Shown: positions 38,792-47,602, numbered from the stretch's first letter. The stretch: DNA of 64,000 nucleotides from Pseudomonas tremae (GCF_001401155.1 NZ_LJRO01000157.1:23232-87231); one strand, 5' to 3'. A program made the numbers and translations. The notes: generated from the letters alone by a model not told the origin.

Positions 38792-39219
38792 AGCCGCCAT
38801 CGACACGCATCATCTTTCTTGCAACCTGCATCACCATCGCACTCAGCCTATGGACCGCGTCGCAATGGTGGGAAAAAGGCTTGGCGGAAAGGTCAGGTGA
38901 CCCGATCGTCAGCCCTGATGGCTGCTACAGACTCGAAACATTTAAACCATTCTGGGTACTGCCGAATATGTTTCATCGCAAGCCTCATCCTGACGAAGAC
39001 GTACCGCCAAAATGGTTCCCGTTGTGGGGCTACCCTGGCTTCTATCGGCTGTATGACAATCGCAACGGTGAACTGATTTCAGAAAACAAGATTTATGACC
39101 TTGAAACAGCAGGATGGGGAATAGATTGGGGAGAAGAGTCGGGTTTCGTCTACGCAGGAATGATCCCCATCGGCCCGAACGCCTCTGACTGTATGGGCGA
39201 TCAGTCGGCCATGCCTTGA
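38788..39219 (+). CDS. Third tandem immunity-like paralogue (143 aa)
   Basis: Intact copy of the same family: N-terminal anchor (IIFLATCITIALSLW), ASQWWEKGLAE, SPDGCYRLE, KPFWVLPNMFH, WGYPGFYRLYDNRNGELIS, GMIPIGPNASDCMGD. By eye well over half of its residues match the second copy, more than either matches the first. Four-base ATGA overlap with the second copy. The cassette ends here; the hrp box of hopAS1 starts 50 bp later. Confidence 0.72.
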   Translation: MKPPSTRIIFLATCITIALSLWTASQWWEKGLAERSGDPIVSPDGCYRLETFKPFWVLPNMFHRKPHPDEDVPPKWFPLWGYPGFYRLYDNRNGELISENKIYDLETAGWGIDWGEESGFVYAGMIPIGPNASDCMGDQSAMP

Positions 39220-39585
39220 ACTTTCAGCCCCGCTCATCACCCTTCCGCTTTCATCAAAATAAAAAACCCGGAACCGAATCTACATCCCGGCCACCCATCC
39301 AGACAGGTCCGAAAACCACCCGCCCAGGAAGGAGCGGTTTCAGGCACCTGCCCCAGCTGACCCACTAAAGGACGCAAACCGCGAGTCAGCTCTTAGCCCC
39401 ACCCTCGAGCAAACACGCCTCCCCGTGCCGCCTTGGCAATTTGAAGAAGTGTCGCATGCAACGCTCAGGCGTCATGGCGATAGCCCTTCGAACACCTTTC
39501 ACGCACCACCTAACGTGCAGTGTCGATTACTACCACCACCTGTATTGATCTGTCGAACTTGATACCTGAGCTGATGGAGCTGCTC
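39220..39585. other. Leader region of hopAS1
   Basis: 366 bp without a recognised gene. It contains the hrp box (39270-39297), then an untranslated leader of about 280 bp with a 7-bp inverted repeat AGCTGAC / GTCAGCT (39355-39391). A 24-codon open frame at 39475 has no supporting features. Confidence 0.65.
39270..39297 (+). promoter_or_regulatory. HrpL-dependent promoter (hrp box)
   Basis: GGAACC, 15 bp, CCACCCA: an exact fit to the P. syringae hrp box GGAACC-N15/16-CCACNNA. It is oriented towards hopAS1. HrpL is the ECF sigma factor that switches on type III secretion genes in plants. Confidence 0.88.
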
Positions 39586-42500
39586 ATGAACTTAAGAATC
39601 GATACTCGTTCTACCAATCCGGTTGTACCTCTCGAAACAGGATCTACATCGCAGCCAACACCACCTCCCGCCCCCGTCAACGTGCATGAACCTACTCCCG
39701 TGGCAAACCCCGCAGCGCCACGGTCAGCGCCGGGCATTCAGCAAGCACATGGTTTGAGAACGCGCCTGGCTGGAAAACTTTCAGAGCGCCAGACCAACTT
39801 CAGTCTCGGTATTCCTGGCACCGGTCGCACGCTTAACCGGCCGCTGCGCAGCGGGATTCCAGAGGAAGGTGAGCATACGTCGAGCAATGAAGATCACGAT
39901 CCGTTGCTCAAAGAGGCGCATGAACTGCAGCGCCTGACCGAGTCGGCGCTGAACAGCCTGAAGGCAGCGCCGACGCCTCTCTGGGAGCGTCCTGCGCCGT
40001 CAACAGTCAGGCGCATCACCACCAGGATTATTCCGTGGCTCAAACCTGCCCCTTTGCGTGAGGTTGTCAGCAGTGACAGCGCAGCCAGGACCAAGGCCGA
40101 TAACTCGCAGCAGAGTGCTACAGCCATTGCAGCGACCGTCAAAGAGCTGAGCGCTCGACTGGATCAGCAGAGTAAGGTTCTCGCCACAGCGACCCATGCG
40201 CTGGTCGCGGCACGCGAACATCTTGAATCACTTGAACAGGCCACATTACCCTCGTCGACCGGGCGACTGGATCAGGCCAGGGTTCGTGTTCAACAAGCCG
40301 ACACCACCACCCGCCTCGCCAGCCAGCAACTTCGTGAGCTGATTCAGGGTACAGAGGTGTTGCAACTGGGCGCGTTGAGCGAGGGGCAGGACCAGGCTGC
40401 ACAGAAAACCGAGTTTTCTCAGAAATGGCTCAGTGAACTGCGCACACGTATGCAGACGGTAGATGCCCGTTTCGGTGATCGGCACGCCGCTATCGCAATC
40501 GAGTTGAAACTCAAGGTAGCGGAAACCCGCGAGCTGATTTCGCTCGACCATGACATGACCGCCGCCGAGCAAACGGCCGCGCAGGCCAACGCACAGCTCT
40601 CTGCCTTGCGTACCCAACGACAGGCAACGCCAGACGGTTCAGCCGAAGCCGAAAGGCTGGACAGTGTCATCGAACAAACGCTCACAACGCGTTCGCGGGC
40701 CATGCAAACGCATGAGCAACTGGCAAAAAGACTGGTGCGCGTCGATGCCGATGTTGCGCGTTTGAACGCCGAACTGGGCGAGCTTCACCAGCGGCTGGCT
40801 GTCGCCAGTAACGAACGTTCTGCACTCAAGACACTTGAACAGAAGCTGCCCGAATCAACACAGGTAACCGCGCCTGCAGAGGGGGAAACGCAAGAAAGAG
40901 ACGACAAAACCGCCCTCAACAACATTCGCGAACAGTACCTCTCTAGTCAGATCAGTGAAGCGCATGCTTTTGCAACGACAGGCGCGGACGAGATTAAAGC
41001 GTCACTGCAACGCATTGCCGGCCGCCTGCAAGCTACGCCCCCGCCAACACCGATTCCGCCCTTTGCGGTTATCGAGATCGTTACGTCGGCGCTGGCAGAA
41101 CTGACGGGCAATGACGCTGCACGCGCCAACCGCGTACTCGACCTGCTGAACCAGCATCTCCTGGAACATTGGCCGCGCATCGCAGAGGAGTTGTCCAGGT
41201 CGGTCAGGACGCGTAGCGCAAACAACAACAGTGTCCAGAGGGACACCCTCGACTTTTGTCGAAAACTGGCAAGTGTGCCGCGTGGCATGGAAATGCTTCA
41301 GTTGCTCTCCAGCGAAGGTACTAAACCGATAGTGGCCGAACGGGCCAAGCCTTTGAGGGTGTTCTGGAACGCCGACGAGGCGCAGCAAAAAGAGCCCGAT
41401 GGCAAGGTAAAGGCATGGCTGCAAACGGCCAAACAGGTGGCACGTCATAAGCTGGATGGCAGCGAGAAGTCGTTCGACGATGTCGATCACGCCGCCTTCA
41501 ATGCGGTTCGTAACGGCTATTACAGCAATGCTCCCGGCACGCCGTATGCGCAACATGACCAACGCCTGAAAAAAGCCACGATGGAATGGGTCATGCGCGC
41601 CGTTGCAGCCAATACTCCAGAGCAGACCACGGCAACTGCCCCAGCGAAAAGCTCGTTGCCACGCCGCCTCGCCCCAACGCTGAACAAGACACCTTTTGCC
41701 AAATCGACGCTGGATCGCGCCTACACGGTGGGCGAAAGCATGGGGCTGCAATCGCCCAGAAGACAAGTTGATCAGGTTATTACAGCGCGAATAAAGCAGC
41801 TGGAAGAAACCCTGAAAAACTGCCGCGGCGCACCGGAACTGCAACTTGAGATTTCGGCAGCCCACGCCATGCTCGACCACCTGAAAACACTGGAAAAGAA
41901 AGGCACTCATCTGTCGCAAGCGACGCTGAAAAAGCGTGATGGCAAATCGATGCAAAGCCTGCTGAAGGCTCGCGTCCACCAGCAGCGGCTGTCGCAGATC
42001 TGGGATAAGCCGGACGCGAACGGCAAGCGTGCAGTCAACGTTCTGCAAAAAGCTCAACACATTGAACTTCCGCCGCTTTACAACGAACTTGCGAGCAGCA
42101 AATTGTCAGTTTACGAGGCAATCAATCGTGTCGATGAGCACCTGCGCGAGATTTTGCCGCCAGCGCTGCAAACCGCTCAATCTGTTGACGAGGTGCTTGA
42201 TCAAGACCTGAGCGCAGCGATAAAACTGTTGAAAACCCGGCACCTGAGCGAGAAAAGCGACATCGTGACGTTTTTCAAACCGTTCATTCTTGAAAGCCGC
42301 CTGCGCGACCGACTGCGCCTGGGCGGTGGCGGTACCCTTGGGTTAGGCCTGCCGTCTCTGCCCTATGGCTTGATATCGCCCACAGTATCGCCGATCTTCT
42401 CGGCAGAAAAGTCGCGCAGTGACGAAGCGTTTGCCCAGTTGTTCATGCCGATTCTGGGAATGGAAATGTCCTTCGGCAGGGCCCGAACCGAGGCCGCCGA

Positions 42501-43671
42501 GGCGACCATCGGTGTGGCCGTCGGCGGCGCGGTTGCAGAAGGGGTGGCGATACAGGCTGCGTTCACTGGCCGTTTTAGCGCCCAGCAAACCCAGACCAGC
42601 TCGACCCTCATGCGTTTTTTCCGCACTCGCCACAAAGACGATGAAATGCGCGGCAACATGCTTACCGCTCTGGACAGCATGGTGCGCTGGGACATCATCG
42701 AGCCCACACAGGGCCAACGTTATTCCGGGCCGCTGGAATCCATACTGGCGCGTAACCCTGAGGTATCTGTGAGCCAGATCGATGCGACTTCCAGTACCCG
42801 CAACGTAGCAGCGCGTGTGGCATTGCGCGCGCCGGCTGCACGCTTCAAGGATGGCTCCAGTGGTGCATCGCAGACATTGACGCTGGAACCCTCGCTGTAC
42901 GCCGAAGCTGATCGAATAAAGGAGCAACGCACCGAAACAGGAGGATTCATCAGCGTCGTCGGCGCCAAGGCTGACACCGCCCAGCAACGTGCGGGGGTCA
43001 CGGCCAACCTGAACTTCGCGCCGATAGCCAGCTCGGCCACGCCGGCAAAAAAAGACGCTGACTATGGTGTTCAGGGTCAGGGGCTGGGTTTGCAGCTGGG
43101 AATGTCACGCGATCTGGCCTGGGCGCTGGAAAAAAACGAAATATCGCCCTTTTTAATCGGCGACAAACAGGACGCCGATCTTGACCGACACTATTCCACG
43201 CCGCGTGATATGCAGGCCGAGATCACCGCCAACCGCGACCTGTGGTTGCTGCGCTGTATCGAAACGCTGGAGCCGGATGAGACCGGCAATAAAAACACCC
43301 CGGACAACCGTCTGCGGGCAGCCATGCATCTTGATGCTTTCGAGGCGACGATCAAGCGTCTGAGCAAGGACAGCAAGTATTGCCAATACAACGTCAACTA
43401 CTCGATGAAAGGTCGGGCCGGGGCCGAGATAGACGGGTATCGAGGCATTCAGACCCTGGCATTGCAGCGCGGAGACGCGCAGGCGGCGGAAAAGGCCAGA
43501 CAGGCCATTGACGATATTTTGTTGACCAAAGAGACGTGGCGGCCACTGGTGTTGATAGTCCGCGAGCGGGCGCGGGACTCGACCGTCGTCGGCTGGCGCA
43601 ACCTGCTGCGCTGGCAGAAGCTCTCCAATGTCGACGGTCAGCGCACCGCAGCGCAGTTTCCACCGCCTTGA
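39586..43671 (+). CDS. hopAS1: Type III secretion effector HopAS1, full length
   Basis: Predicted 1361-residue effector. Start ATG 39586 has an ggag site 6 bp upstream and gives the length I know for full-length HopAS1; an in-frame GTG at 39520 adds 22 codons without a ribosome site. The N-terminus (MNLRIDTRSTNPVVPLETGS, then Pro/Ser/Thr-rich to about 60) has type III signal character. Residues about 150-420 are Gln/Ala/Glu-rich and probably coiled-coil; the C-terminal third has glycine-rich segments (LRLGGGGTLGLGLPSLPYG, VGGAVAEGVAIQAAFTG). No enzymatic motif seen. Known biology: full-length HopAS1 is recognised by Arabidopsis and contributes to non-host resistance, and it is truncated in Arabidopsis-virulent strains such as DC3000. 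The frame here is intact. A hairpin (43685-43712) follows. Identification is from memory of family, length and locus. Confidence 0.82.
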   Translation: MNLRIDTRSTNPVVPLETGSTSQPTPPPAPVNVHEPTPVANPAAPRSAPGIQQAHGLRTRLAGKLSERQTNFSLGIPGTGRTLNRPLRSGIPEEGEHTSSNEDHDPLLKEAHELQRLTESALNSLKAAPTPLWERPAPSTVRRITTRIIPWLKPAPLREVVSSDSAARTKADNSQQSATAIAATVKELSARLDQQSKVLATATHALVAAREHLESLEQATLPSSTGRLDQARVRVQQADTTTRLASQQLRELIQGTEVLQLGALSEGQDQAAQKTEFSQKWLSELRTRMQTVDARFGDRHAAIAIELKLKVAETRELISLDHDMTAAEQTAAQANAQLSALRTQRQATPDGSAEAERLDSVIEQTLTTRSRAMQTHEQLAKRLVRVDADVARLNAELGELHQRLAVASNERSALKTLEQKLPESTQVTAPAEGETQERDDKTALNNIREQYLSSQISEAHAFATTGADEIKASLQRIAGRLQATPPPTPIPPFAVIEIVTSALAELTGNDAARANRVLDLLNQHLLEHWPRIAEELSRSVRTRSANNNSVQRDTLDFCRKLASVPRGMEMLQLLSSEGTKPIVAERAKPLRVFWNADEAQQKEPDGKVKAWLQTAKQVARHKLDGSEKSFDDVDHAAFNAVRNGYYSNAPGTPYAQHDQRLKKATMEWVMRAVAANTPEQTTATAPAKSSLPRRLAPTLNKTPFAKSTLDRAYTVGESMGLQSPRRQVDQVITARIKQLEETLKNCRGAPELQLEISAAHAMLDHLKTLEKKGTHLSQATLKKRDGKSMQSLLKARVHQQRLSQIWDKPDANGKRAVNVLQKAQHIELPPLYNELASSKLSVYEAINRVDEHLREILPPALQTAQSVDEVLDQDLSAAIKLLKTRHLSEKSDIVTFFKPFILESRLRDRLRLGGGGTLGLGLPSLPYGLISPTVSPIFSAEKSRSDEAFAQLFMPILGMEMSFGRARTEAAEATIGVAVGGAVAEGVAIQAAFTGRFSAQQTQTSSTLMRFFRTRHKDDEMRGNMLTALDSMVRWDIIEPTQGQRYSGPLESILARNPEVSVSQIDATSSTRNVAARVALRAPAARFKDGSSGASQTLTLEPSLYAEADRIKEQRTETGGFISVVGAKADTAQQRAGVTANLNFAPIASSATPAKKDADYGVQGQGLGLQLGMSRDLAWALEKNEISPFLIGDKQDADLDRHYSTPRDMQAEITANRDLWLLRCIETLEPDETGNKNTPDNRLRAAMHLDAFEATIKRLSKDSKYCQYNVNYSMKGRAGAEIDGYRGIQTLALQRGDAQAAEKARQAIDDILLTKETWRPLVLIVRERARDSTVVGWRNLLRWQKLSNVDGQRTAAQFPPP

Positions 43672-43684
43672 ACAGGGGGGGGTC

Positions 43685-43712
43685 AGCGTGCCAGCGCAAG
43701 CATTGGCACGCT
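43685..43712. terminator. Hairpin between hopAS1 and response regulator
   Basis: Perfect 9-bp stem AGCGTGCCA / TGGCACGCT with a ten-base loop between two convergent genes. There is no T-run, so termination is plausible but not certain. Confidence 0.5.
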
Positions 43713-43735
43713 AGCCAGTCAGGTTTGGCAAGGCC

Positions 43736-44182
43736 TCAACCCACGCCCAACTCGCGCTTGACGAGCTTCACCAGCTGTTTGGTGTTCAGCGGTTTAAGCA
43801 GAAAATCCACAACGTCGAGGTGCATGGCGTCAATGGCGTCACGCACATTGGCGTCCCCGGACACGATGATGATCGGCAAATCCGCGCGATCCGATTCGCG
43901 AATCTTGCGGATCAGTTGCAGCCCGTCGAATGGGGCCATTCGCAGGTCAGTGATCAGCAGGCCAATGGACTGACGGGTTTCGAGCATGCGCAGCGCGATG
44001 TCGCCACCGGGCGCGGTCATGCAGCTGATGTCGTTGAGACTCAGAATTTCTGCCAGCAGTTCTCTCGCGTCACTGTCGTCATCAACGATCAGGACCCGTT
44101 GCGGGGCGTCGCGTTCAGGCGTGAGCATGACCTCATTGAGGGCATTGCGCTCATCGTCGCTCAGAATATCGTGGTCAATCAT
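43736..44182 (-). CDS. Receiver-only response regulator
   Basis: 148 residues: about 25 N-terminal residues then a single REC domain (RVLIVDDDSDARELLAEIL, phospho-acceptor Asp in LLITDLRMAPFDG, conserved Ser/Lys in IIIVSGDANVR and FLLKPLN). No output domain. It is divergent from the cNMP/CBS protein gene. Partner kinase unknown. Confidence 0.85.
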   Translation of the reverse strand: MIDHDILSDDERNALNEVMLTPERDAPQRVLIVDDDSDARELLAEILSLNDISCMTAPGGDIALRMLETRQSIGLLITDLRMAPFDGLQLIRKIRESDRADLPIIIVSGDANVRDAIDAMHLDVVDFLLKPLNTKQLVKLVKRELGVG

Positions 44183-44411
44183 TGCAGTCTCATCATTCCC
44201 TGGACTTATCCGACAACAGATTCAGGTCAATCTGCGATGTATTTCGTCGGCATCCTGGCCAGGCGCAGCGCGCAATCCATTGCGTTTGTCTATCAGTTAT
44301 CCGGCAATTACCCTGGCCGAGCAATCATTCTGGCGTAAGACTTACGTCCAATGGGCACCTGGCGGCAAGCGGCCGACCATGAGCACCAATAACAAGAACG
44401 CGGACCGGGCC

Positions 44412-46346
44412 ATGAGCAAGGCAGATGCTTTCAACCAGGCAGGCAAGACAGCCGTGCTGCAGAACATACACGGCACCATGCAGTTCCTGCAAAAATTCCC
44501 GCCGTTCAACCAGATGGAAAACGCTCATCTGGCCTACCTTGTCGAGCAGTGTCAGCTCCGTTTCTACGCCGCTGACGAGAGCATCATCAAGCCTGGCGAT
44601 GGGCCAGTAGAGCATTTTTACATCGTCAAACAGGGACGAATCGTCGGCGAACGGCCGCATTCTGCAAAAGGCGGCACAGAGACAACGTTTGAGATCACTA
44701 CCGGCGAATGCTTCCCGCTGGCCGCTTTGCTGGGCGAACGCGCGACGCGCACCGAGCACCTGGCCGCCGAAGACACGTTTTGCCTACAGTTGAACAAGCA
44801 GGCGTTCATCAAGCTGTTTGCACTGTCCACGACGTTTCGCGACTTCGCCTTGCGCGGGGTCAGCAGCCTGTTGGATCAGGTCAATCAGCAAGTTCAGCAG
44901 CGCGCCGCCGAAACACTCGGCACACAATATTCCCTGAACACCCGCCTGGGCGACCTGGCCATGCGTCATCCGGTGATGTGCAACCCTGACACGCCGATGC
45001 GCGATGCAGTGAAGCTGATGCATGAGCAGCAGGTGGGCAGTATCGTGATCGTCGACGAACAGCAAGCGCCACTGGGCATCTTTACCCTGCGCGACCTGCG
45101 CGAGGCGGTTGCCGATGTGAATGTGGACTTCAGCGCTCCCGTCAGTCACAGCATGAGCCCGTCGCCCTTTCACCTGAGCCCGGACGCCAGCGCTTTCGAT
45201 GCGGCCATTGCCATGACCGAGCGCCACATTGCGCATGTGTGCCTGGTCAAGGACGGAAGATTGTGCGGAGTTGTGTCGGAGCGAGATCTTTTCTCCCTGC
45301 AGCGCGTAGACCTTGTGCATCTGGCGCGCACCATTCGCACAGCGCCGCGCATTGAAGCGCTTGCCGGGTTGCGGGGCGATATCGTTCAGTTGGTCGACCG
45401 CATGTTGGCCCACGGCGCTTCGTCGACCCAGATTACCCAGATCATTACCCTGCTCAACGACCATACGGTCTGCCGGGTGATCGAACTGACGCTTGCGGAG
45501 AAAGGCGACCCCGGGGTTGCCTTCAGCTGGCTGTGCTTCGGCAGTGAAGGCCGACGCGAACAGACCCTGCATACCGATCAGGACAACGGCATTTTGTTCG
45601 AGGCCCGCGATGCAGCAGAGGCAGAACAGACCCGGAGGTTGCTGCTGCCGATTGCCGAACGCATCAATCAGAGCCTGGCGCAGTGCGGCTTCACGCTGTG
45701 CAAAGGCAATATCATGGCCGGCAACCCTGACTTGTGCCTGTCACGGCAGGAATGGTCACATCGTTTTTCAGCTTTCATCCGCGAAGCCACTCCAGATAAT
45801 CTGCTGGCGTCGAGTATCTACTTCGATCTGCGTGTGGTCTGGGGTGATGAAAACGGCTGCGAGCAATTGCGGCGCGGCATTCTTGACCAGGTCGCGGATA
45901 ATCAGTTATTCCAGCGCATGATGGCCGATAACGCCTTGCGCCAGCGCCCGCCGGTGGGCCGCTTCAAGGATTTCGTCGTGGCTCGCAAGGGTAATGAAAA
46001 AGACACCTTGGACCTCAAGACCGAAGGTCTGACGCCTTTTGTAGACGGCGCCCGGCTGTTGGCGCTGGCCAACGGTATTGCCGTCAACAGCACGCAGGAG
46101 CGTCTGCGGCAACTGGTGGAGCGTGAAGTCATCGACCCTCTGGATGGTGCCGCGTACCAGGAGGCTTATCACTTCATTCAACAGACTCGCATGCAGCAGC
46201 ATCAGTTGCAGAGTCGCCAGAACCTGGCGTATTCAAACCGCATTGACCCAGACACGCTCAACCATCTGGACCGACGCATTCTGCGCGAATCGTTTCGTCA
46301 GGCGCAGCGACTGCAAACCAGTCTGACGCTGCGTTACCAACTATGA
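44412..46346 (+). CDS. cNMP-binding/CBS/DUF294 nucleotidyltransferase-like protein
   Basis: 644 residues from ATG 44412 (ATG 44379 adds 11 codons). Domain order: cyclic-nucleotide-binding fold (about 20-130; FYIVKQGRIVGERP), two CBS domains (about 150-270; GSIVIVDEQQAPLGIFTLRD and HVCLVKDGRLCGVVSERD), DUF294 nucleotidyltransferase with the GlnD-like motif GSEGRREQTLHTDQDNG, and the DUF294 C-terminal substrate-binding part. It is probably a signalling nucleotidyltransferase or an inactive relative. The stop overlaps the next start (ATGA), pairing it with a DEDDh exonuclease, an association common in proteobacteria. Confidence 0.83.
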   Translation: MSKADAFNQAGKTAVLQNIHGTMQFLQKFPPFNQMENAHLAYLVEQCQLRFYAADESIIKPGDGPVEHFYIVKQGRIVGERPHSAKGGTETTFEITTGECFPLAALLGERATRTEHLAAEDTFCLQLNKQAFIKLFALSTTFRDFALRGVSSLLDQVNQQVQQRAAETLGTQYSLNTRLGDLAMRHPVMCNPDTPMRDAVKLMHEQQVGSIVIVDEQQAPLGIFTLRDLREAVADVNVDFSAPVSHSMSPSPFHLSPDASAFDAAIAMTERHIAHVCLVKDGRLCGVVSERDLFSLQRVDLVHLARTIRTAPRIEALAGLRGDIVQLVDRMLAHGASSTQITQIITLLNDHTVCRVIELTLAEKGDPGVAFSWLCFGSEGRREQTLHTDQDNGILFEARDAAEAEQTRRLLLPIAERINQSLAQCGFTLCKGNIMAGNPDLCLSRQEWSHRFSAFIREATPDNLLASSIYFDLRVVWGDENGCEQLRRGILDQVADNQLFQRMMADNALRQRPPVGRFKDFVVARKGNEKDTLDLKTEGLTPFVDGARLLALANGIAVNSTQERLRQLVEREVIDPLDGAAYQEAYHFIQQTRMQQHQLQSRQNLAYSNRIDPDTLNHLDRRILRESFRQAQRLQTSLTLRYQL

Positions 46347-47056
46347 ACCTGTTCGAATGGCTGAAACCGCGGCCGAAGACAACCCATCTGGACGCCTCAC
46401 ACCTGGACCGGCTCAAACAACTGCCAGCTTGCGCCAGGCTCAGCGACAAGCCGTTGCGCCAGCAACGCTGGGTGGTGCTGGACCTTGAAACCAGCGGCCT
46501 GAACATGAACCGCGATCAGGTGCTGTCCATCGGCGCAGTGGTGATTGAAGACGGCGCCATCGACCTGGGCCAGCAGTTCGAGCGCACGCTGTTGCGTGTC
46601 GATCACAAGGTCAGCCCCGCCGTGCTGATTCACGGGTTGGCACCCAGCGCGATTGCAGCGGGCAGCGAGCCGGTCGAGGCGTTACTGGATCTGATGGCGT
46701 TCATCGGCGACAGCCCGGTTCTCGGTTTCCATGCGCCGTTCGATCAGCACATGTTGTCGCGCGCGTTGAAAGAGAGCCTTGGCTATCGCTTGCAGCATCC
46801 GTTCTTCGACATCGCTGAACTCGCACCGATGCTGTGTGAACAAGCCAACCTGCGTCACGCAGGGCTGGACGACTGGACCCGCTTCTTTGGTCTGCAAGCA
46901 GAAGAGCGACACCACGCCAGCGCCGACGCACTGGTCACGGCGGAGCTCGCGCTGATTCTGTTCAGCCATGCCCGCAGAAAGCAGATCGACAGCCCTCTGC
47001 TGCTCGACGAACGACTGGGGCAATGGCGCAGACGCACGCAATCGCATTCGTTTTGA
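46343..47056 (+). CDS. DEDDh 3'-5' exonuclease (DnaQ-like)
   Basis: 237 residues. Exonuclease motifs: VVLDLETSGLNMNRDQ (DxE), GFHAPFDQHML (Exo II Asp) and RHHASADALVTAEL (HxAxxD, Exo III). Resembles the epsilon proofreading subunit but is a stand-alone protein co-translated with the cNMP/CBS gene. Substrate (DNA, RNA or nucleotide) unknown. Confidence 0.87.
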   Translation: MNLFEWLKPRPKTTHLDASHLDRLKQLPACARLSDKPLRQQRWVVLDLETSGLNMNRDQVLSIGAVVIEDGAIDLGQQFERTLLRVDHKVSPAVLIHGLAPSAIAAGSEPVEALLDLMAFIGDSPVLGFHAPFDQHMLSRALKESLGYRLQHPFFDIAELAPMLCEQANLRHAGLDDWTRFFGLQAEERHHASADALVTAELALILFSHARRKQIDSPLLLDERLGQWRRRTQSHSF

Positions 47057-47069
47057 ATGCGACCCGAGT

Positions 47070-47372
47070 TCAGCCCTGGGAAATGGTCTTGGCGATCACA
47101 TCTACCGTCGCATCGACCTTCTCCCGGTAACGTTTCAGCTCGACCTTGTGCAGTTGCTCAAGCTCGATCTGCTGCGAGCAGAGGTTCAAGGCTGCCAGAA
47201 CCAGCAAGCGATCACCGATCAGGGTCGGGTACTTGCGCTTGGTGTCGGCCAGCGACGCATTGAGCATCGCGGCGGCCTTCATGAGCGTGAGGTCTTCACC
47301 AGCCGGAGCCTTGACCGAATACTCGTTACCCAGAATTGAAAGAACGGTTACACCGCTGCCGTCGACGTTCAT
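47070..47372 (-). CDS. zapA: Cell division protein ZapA
   Basis: 100-residue FtsZ-ring stabiliser: N-terminal globular part (VTVLSILGNEYSVKAPAGED) and a C-terminal coiled coil. Its start overlaps the stop of the zapB-like gene (ATGA). Converges on the exonuclease gene 13 bp away. In many gammaproteobacteria zapA is followed by the 6S RNA gene ssrS; no 6S-like sequence fits here. Confidence 0.88.
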   Translation of the reverse strand: MNVDGSGVTVLSILGNEYSVKAPAGEDLTLMKAAAMLNASLADTKRKYPTLIGDRLLVLAALNLCSQQIELEQLHKVELKRYREKVDATVDVIAKTISQG

Positions 47373-47602
47373 GCGCCGACAGCGCTTGCGCTGGTAGCGC
47401 GGTCAACCAGTGCCTGGATGCGGGCCGCGGTGCTGCCCTGTTTTTCTTCCTGCTCCATCAGACTCAGTTGCAAGTTCTCGTTCTCGTCCTTGGCTTTTGC
47501 CAGCTCTGCGTTGAGCTGTGCATTTGTGTCCTGAAGGGCCTGATTCTGTTGCACCAGATCACCGACAAGCTGTTCCAATTGGCTAAGGGAGGCTTCCAAC
47601 AT
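47369..47602 (-). CDS. ZapB-like coiled-coil protein (77 aa)
   Basis: 77 residues from ATG 47602 (MLEASLSQLEQLVGDLVQQN), almost entirely coiled-coil with leucine heptads and Q/N/E-rich surface. It corresponds to the TIGR02449 family that precedes zapA in Pseudomonas. The longer frame to 47653 lacks a ribosome site. Probably co-translated with zapA and acting in divisome assembly. Confidence 0.82.
   Translation of the reverse strand: MLEASLSQLEQLVGDLVQQNQALQDTNAQLNAELAKAKDENENLQLSLMEQEEKQGSTAARIQALVDRATSASAVGA

Noticed and set aside
39520..39585. GTG start adding 22 residues to HopAS1
   Set aside because: No ribosome site; ATG 39586 has one and gives the expected 1361 residues.
47040..47070. 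6S RNA gene after zapA
   Set aside because: Only 13 bp separate zapA from the convergent exonuclease gene, so there is no room.
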